From Paenibacillus pinisoli (GTDB lineage: Bacteria; Bacillota; Bacilli; Paenibacillales; Paenibacillaceae), in assembly GCF_003605435.1 (NCBI RefSeq), contig NZ_QXQB01000001.1, positions 186,001-250,000 of the forward strand: a DNA stretch of 64,000 bases, written 5' to 3'. Under the pieces are notes generated by a model, which saw only the letters and a program-made list of their open reading frames with translations, did no database searches and was not told the DNA's origin. Every line of letters starts with the position of its first letter. Position 1 is the stretch's first letter. Positions 34,089 through 42,880 of the stretch are shown here, piece after piece. A program made the position numbers and the translations under genes.

Positions 34089-35230
34089 ACATATCCGTAC
34101 TTCACTGCAGGCGCGGATTGGCTCATAATCTGTCTGACCGCATGGATAGCGGCATGCTGCTGCCTGCTTCTGCCCGCCTTCTCTCTCATGGCTTGCAGCA
34201 TGGCTGGATTATCCATCAATCGCTGGAGCTGCTCAGGCAGTCGATCTTCCTCGCACCATACTGCAACGCCCTTGCTCGTCAAATAATTCGCATTATCCAG
34301 CTCCTGGCCAAGCGTTGACTCGAACAGCATCATTGGCAGCTGCAGCGCCTGCGCCTCGGAAGTTGTAAGGCCGCCCGGCTTCGTAATAAGCACATCCGCA
34401 CAAGCCATCCAATCTTGAATGCCATCGATATACCCTTTCAGCAGGACATTACGACGTCCCTCAAGCGCTTCGCTCATCCGGTGCAGCAGCTTCACATTGC
34501 GGCCGCAGACGAATACGAACTGCACATGGGGCGGGAATTGATTGGATTTCAACTGCTCGATGAATGTACCCTTAATCATCCCGAAGCCTCCGCCCATGAC
34601 CATCACGACAAAAGCGGAAGGATCCAGGCCCAGCTTCTCGCGCAGCTGCTTCTTGCAGCTAGGCTTATTATTATAGGAAGGACGCACGGGAATGCCCGTT
34701 ACGACGATTTTATGAAGCGGAACATTCTTCTTCAGCAGTGCCTCCCCAACCTCCTGCGAACCAACCAGGTACAAATCCGTATGAGGGTGAATCCAGTAGC
34801 TGTGATCCGAATGGTCGGTAATGATCGTCACGGCAGTGAGCGATGTCATCTTCTTTTCCTTCAACACCGACAGTGCTGCGGATGCGGGCGGGAACGTGCT
34901 CACAAGCACGGTAGGCCGTTCCTGCTGAATCAGCTCCAGCAGCCGATGAAGGCTGGATTGCCGGAATTTCTTGAGCAACGCGGTGAGCGGGGTCGCCTCG
35001 CGCGTTTTCTGGTACAGAAATCCGTATAGCGACGGCAGATGCTTCACCCCTTGCAGGAAACAATAACGTTCAATAACATGCATCCGCGGATGAATCCATT
35101 CCATAAGATCAATAACCTTGACCGACATTCCCGGCTTGCATATCTCCGACGCCTCTACAATGGCCTTCGCCGCTTGCATATGTCCGTCGCCCAGCGTCCC
35201 GGACAAAATCAATATTTTCTCTTGCTTCAT
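34085..35230 (-). CDS. Glycolipid glycosyltransferase, MGDG synthase/UgtP-like (GT28)
   Basis: 381 residues from ATG 35230 with AGGAGG upstream; the longer open frame to 35575 is out of character. N-terminal MGDG-synthase domain: ILILSGTLGDGHMQAAKAI, VIDLMEWIHPRMHVI, TIITDHSDHSYWIHP. C-terminal GT28 domain: VMVMGGGFGMIKGTF, VFVCGRNVKLL, then ADVLITKPGGLTTSEAQALQ, the UDP-sugar site. Family members glucosylate diacylglycerol for membrane glycolipid and lipoteichoic-acid anchors at the inner membrane face. The lipid acceptor is inferred. Confidence 0.88.
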   Translation of the reverse strand: MKQEKILILSGTLGDGHMQAAKAIVEASEICKPGMSVKVIDLMEWIHPRMHVIERYCFLQGVKHLPSLYGFLYQKTREATPLTALLKKFRQSSLHRLLELIQQERPTVLVSTFPPASAALSVLKEKKMTSLTAVTIITDHSDHSYWIHPHTDLYLVGSQEVGEALLKKNVPLHKIVVTGIPVRPSYNNKPSCKKQLREKLGLDPSAFVVMVMGGGFGMIKGTFIEQLKSNQFPPHVQFVFVCGRNVKLLHRMSEALEGRRNVLLKGYIDGIQDWMACADVLITKPGGLTTSEAQALQLPMMLFESTLGQELDNANYLTSKGVAVWCEEDRLPEQLQRLMDNPAMLQAMREKAGRSRQQHAAIHAVRQIMSQSAPAVKYGYV

Positions 35231-35429
35231 GATCTTTCGTCCTCCTAATAAGTGATGAGACGCTGCCAACGCGGACGCATCTTGGAGCCGGGCGCCGTCT
35301 TCCATCCGAATCTGAATCGCTCTTACTCTATCAATATGGCTATTATAGCCCTTCCATGATGAACTCTTAACCGGCTGAGGTATTGTTTTGTTCTCCGACC
35401 TGAGGCGGAGCGCCTCCGCTCCTTGCGGC

Positions 35430-36053
35430 TTATGAGCCCATTTCCTGTCCGAGCTGCTCTTGCTGTCCATCTTGAGCGGATGCGGCTTGCTCAGCTTTTC
35501 TTTTTTTGCGCTTGCGAATAAAAATAATGATAAGAACAATTGGCACGATTCCGGCAAGCAGATACAACGAAACATCCTTGACCATTCCCTCGGCAGACCG
35601 CCCGTAGATATAGAACAGAGAGCCTACGATGTAGAATTTGGCCGCCCGCCCGATGGCAGCATAAGCCATCAGACGCCATAAAGGGAAGTTCAGACAGCCG
35701 GACAAAATCGTAAATACTTTAAACGGAATCGGCGTGAATGAGCCGATCAGAATGGCCGCTTCCCCATTCCTCTGAATCAGACCGCTTGCGGCGTCTACCC
35801 AGGATTTCTTCAGCATCCGGTTCATAACGGAATGCCCCAGTCCCTTCCCGATCCAATAACCGAGCGGCGTCCCAAGCAAACAGGCGATGAAGCCGGCTGT
35901 CGCCAGCCACAGCGCATTGGACGGATCGAGCAGACTTAATGAAACTTGCGTAAATAACGCTGGCACCGGAAAAATCACCGCATCGGCGAAAGAATGAATA
36001 ACCAAGCCCCAGACGCCATAATTCAGTACATAATTGATCATATTCTCTAACAA
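35430..36053 (-). CDS. DedA/YqaA-type membrane protein (VTT domain)
   Basis: 207 residues. TTG at 36053 with GGGAG upstream, or ATG four codons later. VTT-domain features: FADAVIFPVPALFTQVSLSL, GFIACLLGTPLGYWIGKGLG, GSFTPIPFKVFTILSGCLNF, RAAKFYIVGSLFYIYG, then a long basic C-terminal tail (FIRKRKKRKAEQ). The FTPIPFKVFT segment is the re-entrant loop typical of YqaA-like DedA members. Relatives scramble or flip lipid carriers and polar lipids. Divergent from another DedA gene ~300 bp away. Confidence 0.85.
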   Translation of the reverse strand: MLENMINYVLNYGVWGLVIHSFADAVIFPVPALFTQVSLSLLDPSNALWLATAGFIACLLGTPLGYWIGKGLGHSVMNRMLKKSWVDAASGLIQRNGEAAILIGSFTPIPFKVFTILSGCLNFPLWRLMAYAAIGRAAKFYIVGSLFYIYGRSAEGMVKDVSLYLLAGIVPIVLIIIFIRKRKKRKAEQAASAQDGQQEQLGQEMGS

Positions 36054-36349
36054 ATGCCCGTACTCCCATCCCGCAGTCCGTCGGAAACTCTATTTTTGAC
36101 CTGCGTACAACGCCATTCATACGTCTACTGTAATCCTATCGAGAATATGGCCATCCAACAATTGGTGGAGGTCCAGTTTCCTTCCCCGACTTAAGGCTAG
36201 TCTCGATCCCAACGCAGGACGGTTATCAGACTGGCAGCGCTTAAGGTAAGCTAGCTTTGGCAGAGCTTGCTGCTGCCCATTGCAAGCGGCTATCTAACAG
36301 AAGTCGCATAACCAAAGCAGCCCGGGTACATATAAAGGAGTTTTGGCAG

Positions 36350-36985
36350 TTGAAGCTACTTGAGATCGTTGAACAATTATTTGCACAATACGGATATTTG
36401 GTCCTTCTTATTGGCCTTCCGCTGGACGCCATCGCGCTTCCTATACCGCCAGGGAATACGACACTGACGTACACCGGCTATCTGGCTTACAAAGGCGTGC
36501 TGCACTGGCTGCCGGCTGTACTGTCGGCTTATGCCGGCGCGATCATCGGCATGACCGTTACTTATTGGATTGGATACAAATTCGGGCAGCCTCTGTTTGA
36601 CCGATACGGCGAACGATTATTGCTAAAGCCGGTACATATGGAGAGAACCAAGCAAGCGTATCAAAAACACGGCAACAAGCTGCTCCTGTTTTCATTCTTA
36701 ATGCCGGGCGTCCGGCAGTTTATCGGTTACGCGACCGGAATCATTCGCGTGCCCTTCCGCACGTTCGCTCTTTACGCCTATACGGGAGCGGCCATTTGGG
36801 TCTTCCTTTTCACCGGCATCGGCTTCCTCTTCGGCGAGCAGTGGAAGCATGTGCTGATATGGGTGGAGCAATCCTTGCTGTACATTACCATCGGACTCGG
36901 GGCAGCGCTCGCCATTCTCGTATACGTGAAGTGGCGCAAATATGTGCTGCAAAAGAAAGCAACAGCTAGAGCAATCGACCGTTAA
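36350..36985 (+). CDS. DedA family membrane protein
   Basis: 211 residues from TTG 36350, 9 nt after AAAGGAG; the ATG-like start at 36257 would place that site inside the gene. DedA signatures: PLDAIALPIPPGNTTLTYTG (E/D..P.P.E-type N-terminal loop), SAYAGAIIGMTVTYWIGYKF, FSFLMPGVRQFIGYATGIIR (F.R..P..R...Y..G motif), FALYAYTGAAIWVFLFTGIG. DedA proteins transport undecaprenyl phosphate or phospholipids across the membrane. One of three DedA-type genes in the window; redundancy is usual for the family. Confidence 0.88.
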   Translation: MKLLEIVEQLFAQYGYLVLLIGLPLDAIALPIPPGNTTLTYTGYLAYKGVLHWLPAVLSAYAGAIIGMTVTYWIGYKFGQPLFDRYGERLLLKPVHMERTKQAYQKHGNKLLLFSFLMPGVRQFIGYATGIIRVPFRTFALYAYTGAAIWVFLFTGIGFLFGEQWKHVLIWVEQSLLYITIGLGAALAILVYVKWRKYVLQKKATARAIDR

Positions 36986-37166
36986 TACCTCGGCTGGCTA
37001 TCAAAGCCGGCCCAACCCTGCATACGCGGAGTGGAGCTGGTTTTTTTCATGATGGCAGTGGAAGAATTAGCTGTCTTTAATCCAGATGACGTCCATCCTC
37101 CTTCATTCTAACAAACAATTCCGCGGGACAACCTTCATTTACATGAACAGCATATTTTTATTATGA

Positions 37167-37209
37167 AAAAGAAAACCGGTCCAACTCAGCGATAACTGAA
37201 TCGGACCGG
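37167..37209 (-). terminator. Terminator of the sugar operon
   Basis: CCGGTCC/GGACCGG stem, 20-nt loop, then TTTTCTTTTTC on the minus strand, 31 bp after the last permease stop. Confidence 0.8.
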
Positions 37210-37239
37210 ATCATAATTTGCTAGCTTTGCAGTTACGAG

Positions 37240-38316
37240 CTACGATGACGTTTTGGAAGACCCTGCCGCCCTTCGCTTCCACTTCAGCCGCGGACTAACC
37301 GCGTTGATTACCATCACAAGAATCAATACGATCCCCCAAATAAAGTCTTTGAAGAAGTTGCCCACATGAAGCGCATTTAGGCCGCTGGACAGGAATTGCA
37401 GAGTCAAGACAGCCATGACTACGCCTGCGATCTTGCCGAAGCCGCCGTTCGGATTGACTCCGCCAAGCACCACAACTAGAATCGCCTGCAGAATATAAGA
37501 TGTGCCATAGTCGGCTTTGGCCGAATTGGTCAGCGCGATCATGACAAGGCCGGCAATAGAAGCAAGCAGTCCGCTTAACGCATAGGTCTTCAGCAGCACC
37601 ACTGTATTGTTGATGCCGCCGTAACGCGATGCCGTCGGGTTGCTGCCAAGCAACTGAAGCTTCATGCCGTACGGGCGGCGATTGAGCAGCACATATACGG
37701 CGGCAACGCATAGCGCAAATATAATGAGCGGTACAGGAATGCCAATGTGGCTGCCGTTGCCGATCGAGGAGAATTGCTCCGGCAAGCCGACAATCGCCTG
37801 CCCTTTCGTAATGACGATGGCAAGGCCCATGAACAGCTGCATGCTGCCAAGCGTCACAAGAATCGGAGGTATGCCGATCTTCGCGACAGCAAATCCGTTA
37901 AGCAAGCCGCATAACACGCCTGCTATTATCGCGCATACGATTCCAAGCAGCATATACATAAAGCTCGTTCCGGCGGAAGCTCCTTCGGGCACCAGCCGGA
38001 CCATTACCATAGCGGCGAGAATCGACGTCAAGTTGGCAATGCCGACAATCGATAGATCGATGCCGCCGGACACCATCGTCAGCATCATCGCAAGCGACAG
38101 GATGCCGAGAACAGGGAATTGAAACGCCATGGAGCTGAAGCTGTCCAGCGTCAGAAAAGTGCGCGGGCTTAAAACCGTCATCGTAACGAACACTACAACC
38201 ATAATGACGAACAGCCGGGTCAGGTTTCCGTCCGAGGACAGCCAGCGCTTCAAGGAGAATGAGGGATCGTCATAGGACGCATCCGGTCCCGTACGTTTTG
38301 CAGCTTGATTGGTCAT
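37240..38316 (-). CDS. Sugar ABC transporter permease 2 (RbsC-like)
   Basis: 358 residues; ATG 38316 after AGGAGG. BPD_transp_2 fold with ~9-10 helices: LGILSLAMMLTMVSGGIDLS (signature M..GGIDLS), GLLNGFAVAKIGIPPILVTL, LLASIAGLVMIALTN, ILVVVLGGVNPNGGFGKIAG (cytoplasmic coupling loop). Import of a monosaccharide or related compound together with the neighbouring permease, double ATPase and binding lipoprotein. Last gene of the operon. Confidence 0.92.
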   Translation of the reverse strand: MTNQAAKRTGPDASYDDPSFSLKRWLSSDGNLTRLFVIMVVVFVTMTVLSPRTFLTLDSFSSMAFQFPVLGILSLAMMLTMVSGGIDLSIVGIANLTSILAAMVMVRLVPEGASAGTSFMYMLLGIVCAIIAGVLCGLLNGFAVAKIGIPPILVTLGSMQLFMGLAIVITKGQAIVGLPEQFSSIGNGSHIGIPVPLIIFALCVAAVYVLLNRRPYGMKLQLLGSNPTASRYGGINNTVVLLKTYALSGLLASIAGLVMIALTNSAKADYGTSYILQAILVVVLGGVNPNGGFGKIAGVVMAVLTLQFLSSGLNALHVGNFFKDFIWGIVLILVMVINAVSPRLKWKRRAAGSSKTSS

Positions 38317-38338
38317 AAGTGCCTCCTAAAGACTGTCG

Positions 38339-39337
38339 TCAAGTCAAAATGGATGATTGCTTCGCTGATGAGCGTTTGATTTGATAAGCCGCCACGCCGG
38401 TGCCGATCAGAATCAGCGCGCCGATAACGAAGCGCTGCCAGTAAGACGGAATGCCGACCAGAATGAGGCTGTTCTGAATGGTTACGATCAGCAGCAAGCC
38501 AAGCAATGCGCCGGTAACGGTGCCGTGTCCGCCTGTAATTCTGACGCCGCCGAGGACGACCGCCGCAATAATCAATAGCTCTGTGCCAAGCAGGTCAACG
38601 GGATTGGAGCTTCGCATCATCGTCGTCTGGATCATACCGGCGATGCCCGCCAGGAAACCGACGAAGCCATACACGAAGCATTGCAGGAACCTCGTGTTGA
38701 AGCCGATCCGCTCTGCTGATACAGGATCGCCGCCCAGCGTGTAGATGCCTCGGCCGATCATCGTATATTTCATCATAATGGCTACCAGAATAACTACCGC
38801 TGCCGTTATGAGAACGGACATGGGCAAGCCCACTGTTATGCCCGCATCCGTTGTGAACTTGATGACCTGCGTCTTGCCGAACTGCTCCAGCGGAGCCGGC
38901 AGATTGCTGATTTGGCGGCTGCCGACAAAGGTGAGCAGGAACCCGCTGAACATGGAGGAGGTGCCCAAGGTAACGATGAGCGTGGGCAGCTTAAAAAAAG
39001 CGATCAGCAAGCCGTTGATCAACCCCAGCCCCAAACCGATGATGCCCGCCAGCAGGAACGCGGCGAATACAGGAACATCGAAGTCCAGCATGAGGATGAT
39101 TTTCGTAGCCGAGAACATGCTGAATGTCGCAATGGCCGGGAATGATACATCAATGCCGCCCGATATAATGACCATCATGGTACAAATCACAAAGATGCCC
39201 GGAACGATGCTGCTCCGAATCAGGTCGAACATATTGGCGGAGCTGAAGAAGGCGCCGTTCTGGCTGCCAATGGCTGCGAACAGGACCAATATGATGATCG
39301 CTACATAAAACTCGCTTGTTTTTGTCCATTTTCTCAT
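38339..39337 (-). CDS. Sugar ABC transporter permease 1 (RbsC-like)
   Basis: 332 residues; ATG 39337 after GGGGGA, overlapping the ATPase stop by 4 bp. Same fold as the next gene: MMVIISGGIDVSFPAIATFS, GLINGLLIAFFKLPTLIVTL, LIIAAVVLGGVRITGGHGTV. Two permeases imply a heterodimeric channel, as in AI-2 (LsrC/LsrD) and rhamnose-type importers, not the single-permease ribose system. The permeases are only distantly alike. Confidence 0.92.
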   Translation of the reverse strand: MRKWTKTSEFYVAIIILVLFAAIGSQNGAFFSSANMFDLIRSSIVPGIFVICTMMVIISGGIDVSFPAIATFSMFSATKIILMLDFDVPVFAAFLLAGIIGLGLGLINGLLIAFFKLPTLIVTLGTSSMFSGFLLTFVGSRQISNLPAPLEQFGKTQVIKFTTDAGITVGLPMSVLITAAVVILVAIMMKYTMIGRGIYTLGGDPVSAERIGFNTRFLQCFVYGFVGFLAGIAGMIQTTMMRSSNPVDLLGTELLIIAAVVLGGVRITGGHGTVTGALLGLLLIVTIQNSLILVGIPSYWQRFVIGALILIGTGVAAYQIKRSSAKQSSILT

Positions 39338-40866
39338 GCAGTATTCCCCCTGCGTTCTACGGGACCGGCATCGTCATCGCGAGCATCGTGCAGCTCTGAC
39401 CATACTTCCTGCGTGAACGACTTCCCTTCCGCTTCTCCGATAATTCGCCCTCGCTTCATGACCAGCACGCGATTGCAGCTTTGCCTCAGCTCCGGCAGAT
39501 CGTCCGAGATCATCAGAACGCCTAAGCCTTGCCCCGCCAGCTCCCGGATAACCTGGTGAATATCTTCCTTGGAGCCGATATCGACGCCGACGGACGGACC
39601 GTTCAGAATCAGCACCTTCGGGCTCGCGGCAAGCCATCTGGCAAGCACGACACGCTGCTGATTGCCGCCAGAGAGCGTCTTCACCGGAGCGAGCGGCGAA
39701 TGCGCGGCTATGCCCAGCTTCTGAATCCAGCTCCGAACGGCCGATTTCACCTTGCGTCTGTCGATCATGCCCCACTTGTCCTTCTGCTCGTCAATCACGC
39801 TGACGACCATGTTCCGCTCGATTGATTGCTCCAGGAACAGCCCCTCTGTAAGCCGGTCCTCCGGCACATAAGCGATTCCGTGCGTCTCAGCGTCCTGGAC
39901 AGACCGGATGCTGACGGGCTCGCCATCGCGGAAGATCTCTCCCGAGGTTGCCGGCGTCAGTCCGAACAGCGCCTCCGCCAGCTCCGTTCTGCCGGAGCCA
40001 AGCAGTCCGGTCAGTCCGACGATCTCGCCGGGATGAATGCTGAGCGATATATGTTCAAAGCAGCCCTTGAGCGACAAGTTGTCTGTTCTGAGCAGCGGCG
40101 TGCCTGATTGCTTTCCGATCTCATAATAGCTTTCGTCAATTTGTCGGCCGGTCATGTAATATACCAGCTTCTCGCGGTTCAATTGATCCGCGCGTTCGGA
40201 GATGACGTTTTTTCCATTACGCATAATCGTAATCCGCTCCGAGAGCTCAAACACTTCTTCCAGCTTGTGGCTTACGAACAAAATCGAGATGCCGTCCCGC
40301 TTCAATCCCTCGATAACACGAAATAAAGCGCGTACCTCCTTCTGAGTCAGCGCGGTAGTCGGTTCATCCATCACGATCAGCTTCGCTTCATGCATCAGCG
40401 CCCGCGAGATCGCAATCAGTTGCTTGTCGGCCACCGACAAATGCTCCACCTTCGCATTCAAATCAAGATCAACGCCGACTTTATCCAAAGCTTGCTTCGC
40501 CGTTTGGCGCATCTTGCTCCAGTTAATCCATTTCTTCCTTGCAGCAAGCTCGCCGTTCAGGGCGATATTTTCGGCTACCGTCAGATTGGGGAATATAGAG
40601 AAATCCTGATAGATCACTTGAATGCCGGAGTTGATCGCTTCAATCGGATTCAGGCCGCTGCGCAGTTGTCCATCGATTCTTATCTCGCCATGGTCCGGCG
40701 CGTGAACGCCGGACATGACTTTGATCAGAGTGGATTTCCCGCAGCCGTTCTCCCCAGCCAGACAATGGACTTCGCCATATTCGATCCGCAGCGATACATC
40801 CTTCAAGGCATGGACGCCTGCGAACGATTTGTTGATATGGTTCAGCTCAATCAGGGCTTTAGGCAT
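39334..40866 (-). CDS. Sugar ABC transporter ATPase (RbsA-like, two NBDs)
   Basis: 510 residues; ATG 40866 after GAGGGTG. NBD1: Walker A CLAGENGCGKSTLIKV, signature HLSVADKQLIAISRAL, Walker B LIVMDEPTTAL. NBD2: degenerate Walker A GLTGLLGSGRTELAEALFG, signature LSGGNQQRVVLARWL, but the Walker B segment reads VLILNGPSVGVDIGSK, where Asp-Glu of the usual LDEP is replaced by Asn-Gly. NBD2 should therefore be catalytically weak, leaving NBD1 as the main ATPase site. The operon is tightly packed on both sides. Confidence 0.93.
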   Translation of the reverse strand: MPKALIELNHINKSFAGVHALKDVSLRIEYGEVHCLAGENGCGKSTLIKVMSGVHAPDHGEIRIDGQLRSGLNPIEAINSGIQVIYQDFSIFPNLTVAENIALNGELAARKKWINWSKMRQTAKQALDKVGVDLDLNAKVEHLSVADKQLIAISRALMHEAKLIVMDEPTTALTQKEVRALFRVIEGLKRDGISILFVSHKLEEVFELSERITIMRNGKNVISERADQLNREKLVYYMTGRQIDESYYEIGKQSGTPLLRTDNLSLKGCFEHISLSIHPGEIVGLTGLLGSGRTELAEALFGLTPATSGEIFRDGEPVSIRSVQDAETHGIAYVPEDRLTEGLFLEQSIERNMVVSVIDEQKDKWGMIDRRKVKSAVRSWIQKLGIAAHSPLAPVKTLSGGNQQRVVLARWLAASPKVLILNGPSVGVDIGSKEDIHQVIRELAGQGLGVLMISDDLPELRQSCNRVLVMKRGRIIGEAEGKSFTQEVWSELHDARDDDAGPVERRGNTA

Positions 40867-40884
40867 GTTCGGGTCACCCTCTCA

Positions 40885-41940
40885 TTAGAAATCGTAATCG
40901 GTTACATTTTCTTTCGTAACGCCTACCCATGCGGCGCCGTACAAATATTTGCCGTCCTTCACAATCAGCTTCTCATAACCCGGCACGCCGAGATCATAGC
41001 CTTCCGTTATTTCATTCGCTTTGCCTTCCAGCACCTTCACCGCCAGCGTATTCATCGCTTTCGCCGCTTCGGCCGGATCCCAGAATCCGATCATCGACAT
41101 GGCGCCGCTCTCCAGATACTTCTGCGAGACGGACGGAACGCTGGTGCCGACTACGTTCACCTTGCCGATCAGGCCGGACTCTTCAATCGCCAGTGCCGCA
41201 CCTGCCGCGTCGTTGCCGGACGCGCCTTGGAAGCCTTTCAGATTGGGGAATGCCTTGAACGTCTCACGCAGCTTCTCGCTGGCAATCTTCTGGTCGTCAT
41301 TCGTCTCCAGCTGGCGGGCAACCGCTTTCATATTGGGATATTTTTCCTGCTGGCGCTTATATGCACCTTCTTCCCACTGCATGTGGGACTTGGTCGTCAA
41401 GCTGCCTACCGTTGTCATATATTCGCCTTCCTCGCCCATAGCCTTCGCCAGGTTATCCATGAGGAACGCGCCGTACTCCAAGTTGTCGAATGCTTCGATA
41501 TTAAAGTCCGTATTCACCATACCGTCCGCTTCATGCGTAATGACGACGATGCCTTTGTCGCGGGCTTTCTTCAGCACAGGCTCAAGCGCCTCCGCGGAGA
41601 ACGGAACCACCGTAATCGCATCAACCTTCTGGGCAATCAAGTCTTCGATAATTTGGACCTGCAATGCCGCATCCGCCTTCTGAGGCCCTTGCATGAACGT
41701 GTCGTGCCCGGTCGTCTTGCCGAATTCCTTCACGCCTTCCTCCATCCGGTCGAACCAGGCTACGCCTGTTAGCTTAACAACGGTTGCAATTTTATACTTT
41801 TTGCCGCCTTCATTGCCGCCGTTGTTCGTCCCACCGCTTTCATTGTCGCTTCCCGAATTGCTTCCGCCGCAAGCGGTGAGGATAACCATGCAAAAGATAA
41901 GTAACATAGCAACTGCAGACATCGAACGTTTCTTGACCAT
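40885..41940 (-). CDS. Sugar-binding lipoprotein (RbsB/LsrB-type)
   Basis: 351 residues; ATG 41940 after GGGGGA. Lipobox VILTACGGS at Cys24, a Ser/Gly/Asn linker (25-47), then a periplasmic-binding-protein type 1 fold: YKIATVVKLTGVAWFDRMEE, QVQIIEDLIAQKVDAITVVP, GIVVITHEADG, GFQGASGNDAAGAALAIEE, NVVGTSVPSVSQKYL. The VKLTGVAWFDRMEEGV start and ITHEADG are closest in my memory to the rhamnose/AI-2-type binding proteins. Ligand unknown. Anchored outside, it feeds the double-permease importer. Confidence 0.9.
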   Translation of the reverse strand: MVKKRSMSAVAMLLIFCMVILTACGGSNSGSDNESGGTNNGGNEGGKKYKIATVVKLTGVAWFDRMEEGVKEFGKTTGHDTFMQGPQKADAALQVQIIEDLIAQKVDAITVVPFSAEALEPVLKKARDKGIVVITHEADGMVNTDFNIEAFDNLEYGAFLMDNLAKAMGEEGEYMTTVGSLTTKSHMQWEEGAYKRQQEKYPNMKAVARQLETNDDQKIASEKLRETFKAFPNLKGFQGASGNDAAGAALAIEESGLIGKVNVVGTSVPSVSQKYLESGAMSMIGFWDPAEAAKAMNTLAVKVLEGKANEITEGYDLGVPGYEKLIVKDGKYLYGAAWVGVTKENVTDYDF

Positions 41941-41997
41941 TGATTGCTTCCCCCTAAAGATGATTTTAAATTTATGTCAAAACGTCCAGCAGCGGAA

Positions 41998-42807
41998 TTA
42001 CCGCTGCCTGAACGCCTTCACATCATCCATAAAAGCTTTCACTCTGGACTGGTCCACATGATTTTCGAATTTTCCGTCTATTTTGAAGGCAGTTCCGACT
42101 ACGGCGCCGTCGGCAATGGACAGCTGCTCCACCAGGTTCTCCCGGCGAACGCCGGTGTTGGCAAGCACAACCGTCTCCGGCACGGAATCTTTAACCCGCT
42201 TCAAAATTTGCGAATCTGTCTGCGCGCCTGCAGTCAGACCGGATACGCATAGCGCATCGGGACGGTTGTTGAATACGGTAGATTTGGCGACGCTTTCGAT
42301 ATCGCGGTCCGCGACATATTTGGCCGCTTCAGGCACGATGTTGAACAACAGCTTGACATTGCCCGCCCCTATTCGCTGCTGATGGCGCACCGTCTCGCCA
42401 ACATTCGTATTCCAGAGGCCGAAGTCGCTGGCGTATACACCCGTGAAAATTTCTCTGATGAAGAGAGCCCCGGTCGCCGCTGCCAGATCAAGCGACTTCT
42501 TGGCATCCCAGAGGACGTTCACACCAAAAGGAATTTGAATATCCGGCTTCAATTCGCCGACAATACGCGCCATAGCCGCCACCGTCTCCGTCTTCACCTC
42601 CGTCAAATACGGCAGGCTGAATTCGTTGGAGAACATAACTGCGTCCACCCCCCCGTCCTGCAGCGCCTTCAAGTCTTTCCTCGCCATCTCAACGACGTAG
42701 TCCATGCCCCTCTCGCTATCGAAGTATGGATCTCCGGGCAAAGCCATCAAGTGGCACATCGCAATTACCGCTTTCTCCGTACCGAGTACATCCTTCAACC
42801 ATGTCAT
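41998..42807 (-). CDS. sgcQ: BtpA/SgcQ-family TIM-barrel protein
   Basis: 269 residues from ATG 42807, 9 nt after GGGGAGG; an ATG at 42816 sits on the ribosome site. Family motifs: VIAMCHLMALPGDP, ALQDGGVDAVMFSNEFSLPY, IQIPFGVNVLWDAKKSL, FIREIFTGVYASDFGLWNTN, TVVLANTGVRRENLVEQLS, AVVGTAFKIDGKFENHVDQS. The last is a phosphate-binding-like loop of (beta/alpha)8 proteins. BtpA was first linked to photosystem I biogenesis; E. coli SgcQ sits in a sugar operon. I infer a sugar-phosphate lyase, isomerase or hydrolase, here acting after the FGGY kinase. Reaction unknown. Confidence 0.88.
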   Translation of the reverse strand: MTWLKDVLGTEKAVIAMCHLMALPGDPYFDSERGMDYVVEMARKDLKALQDGGVDAVMFSNEFSLPYLTEVKTETVAAMARIVGELKPDIQIPFGVNVLWDAKKSLDLAAATGALFIREIFTGVYASDFGLWNTNVGETVRHQQRIGAGNVKLLFNIVPEAAKYVADRDIESVAKSTVFNNRPDALCVSGLTAGAQTDSQILKRVKDSVPETVVLANTGVRRENLVEQLSIADGAVVGTAFKIDGKFENHVDQSRVKAFMDDVKAFRQR

Positions 42808-42880
42808 AACGTTCATCCTCCCCAGAATGTCTATCTCATCTTGTTGATTATTCAGTTGCTATCAGAGCATATCGCCCGTC

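Noticed and set aside
40893..40906. cre-like TGTAACCGATTACG at the end of the binding-protein gene
   Set aside because: It breaks the terminal CA of the consensus and lies in coding sequence, so it is probably chance.
40390..41772. 460-codon plus-strand open frame antisense to the ATPase and binding-protein genes
   Set aside because: Spans two well-supported minus-strand genes; composition is Arg/His/Gln-rich as expected for an antisense shadow.
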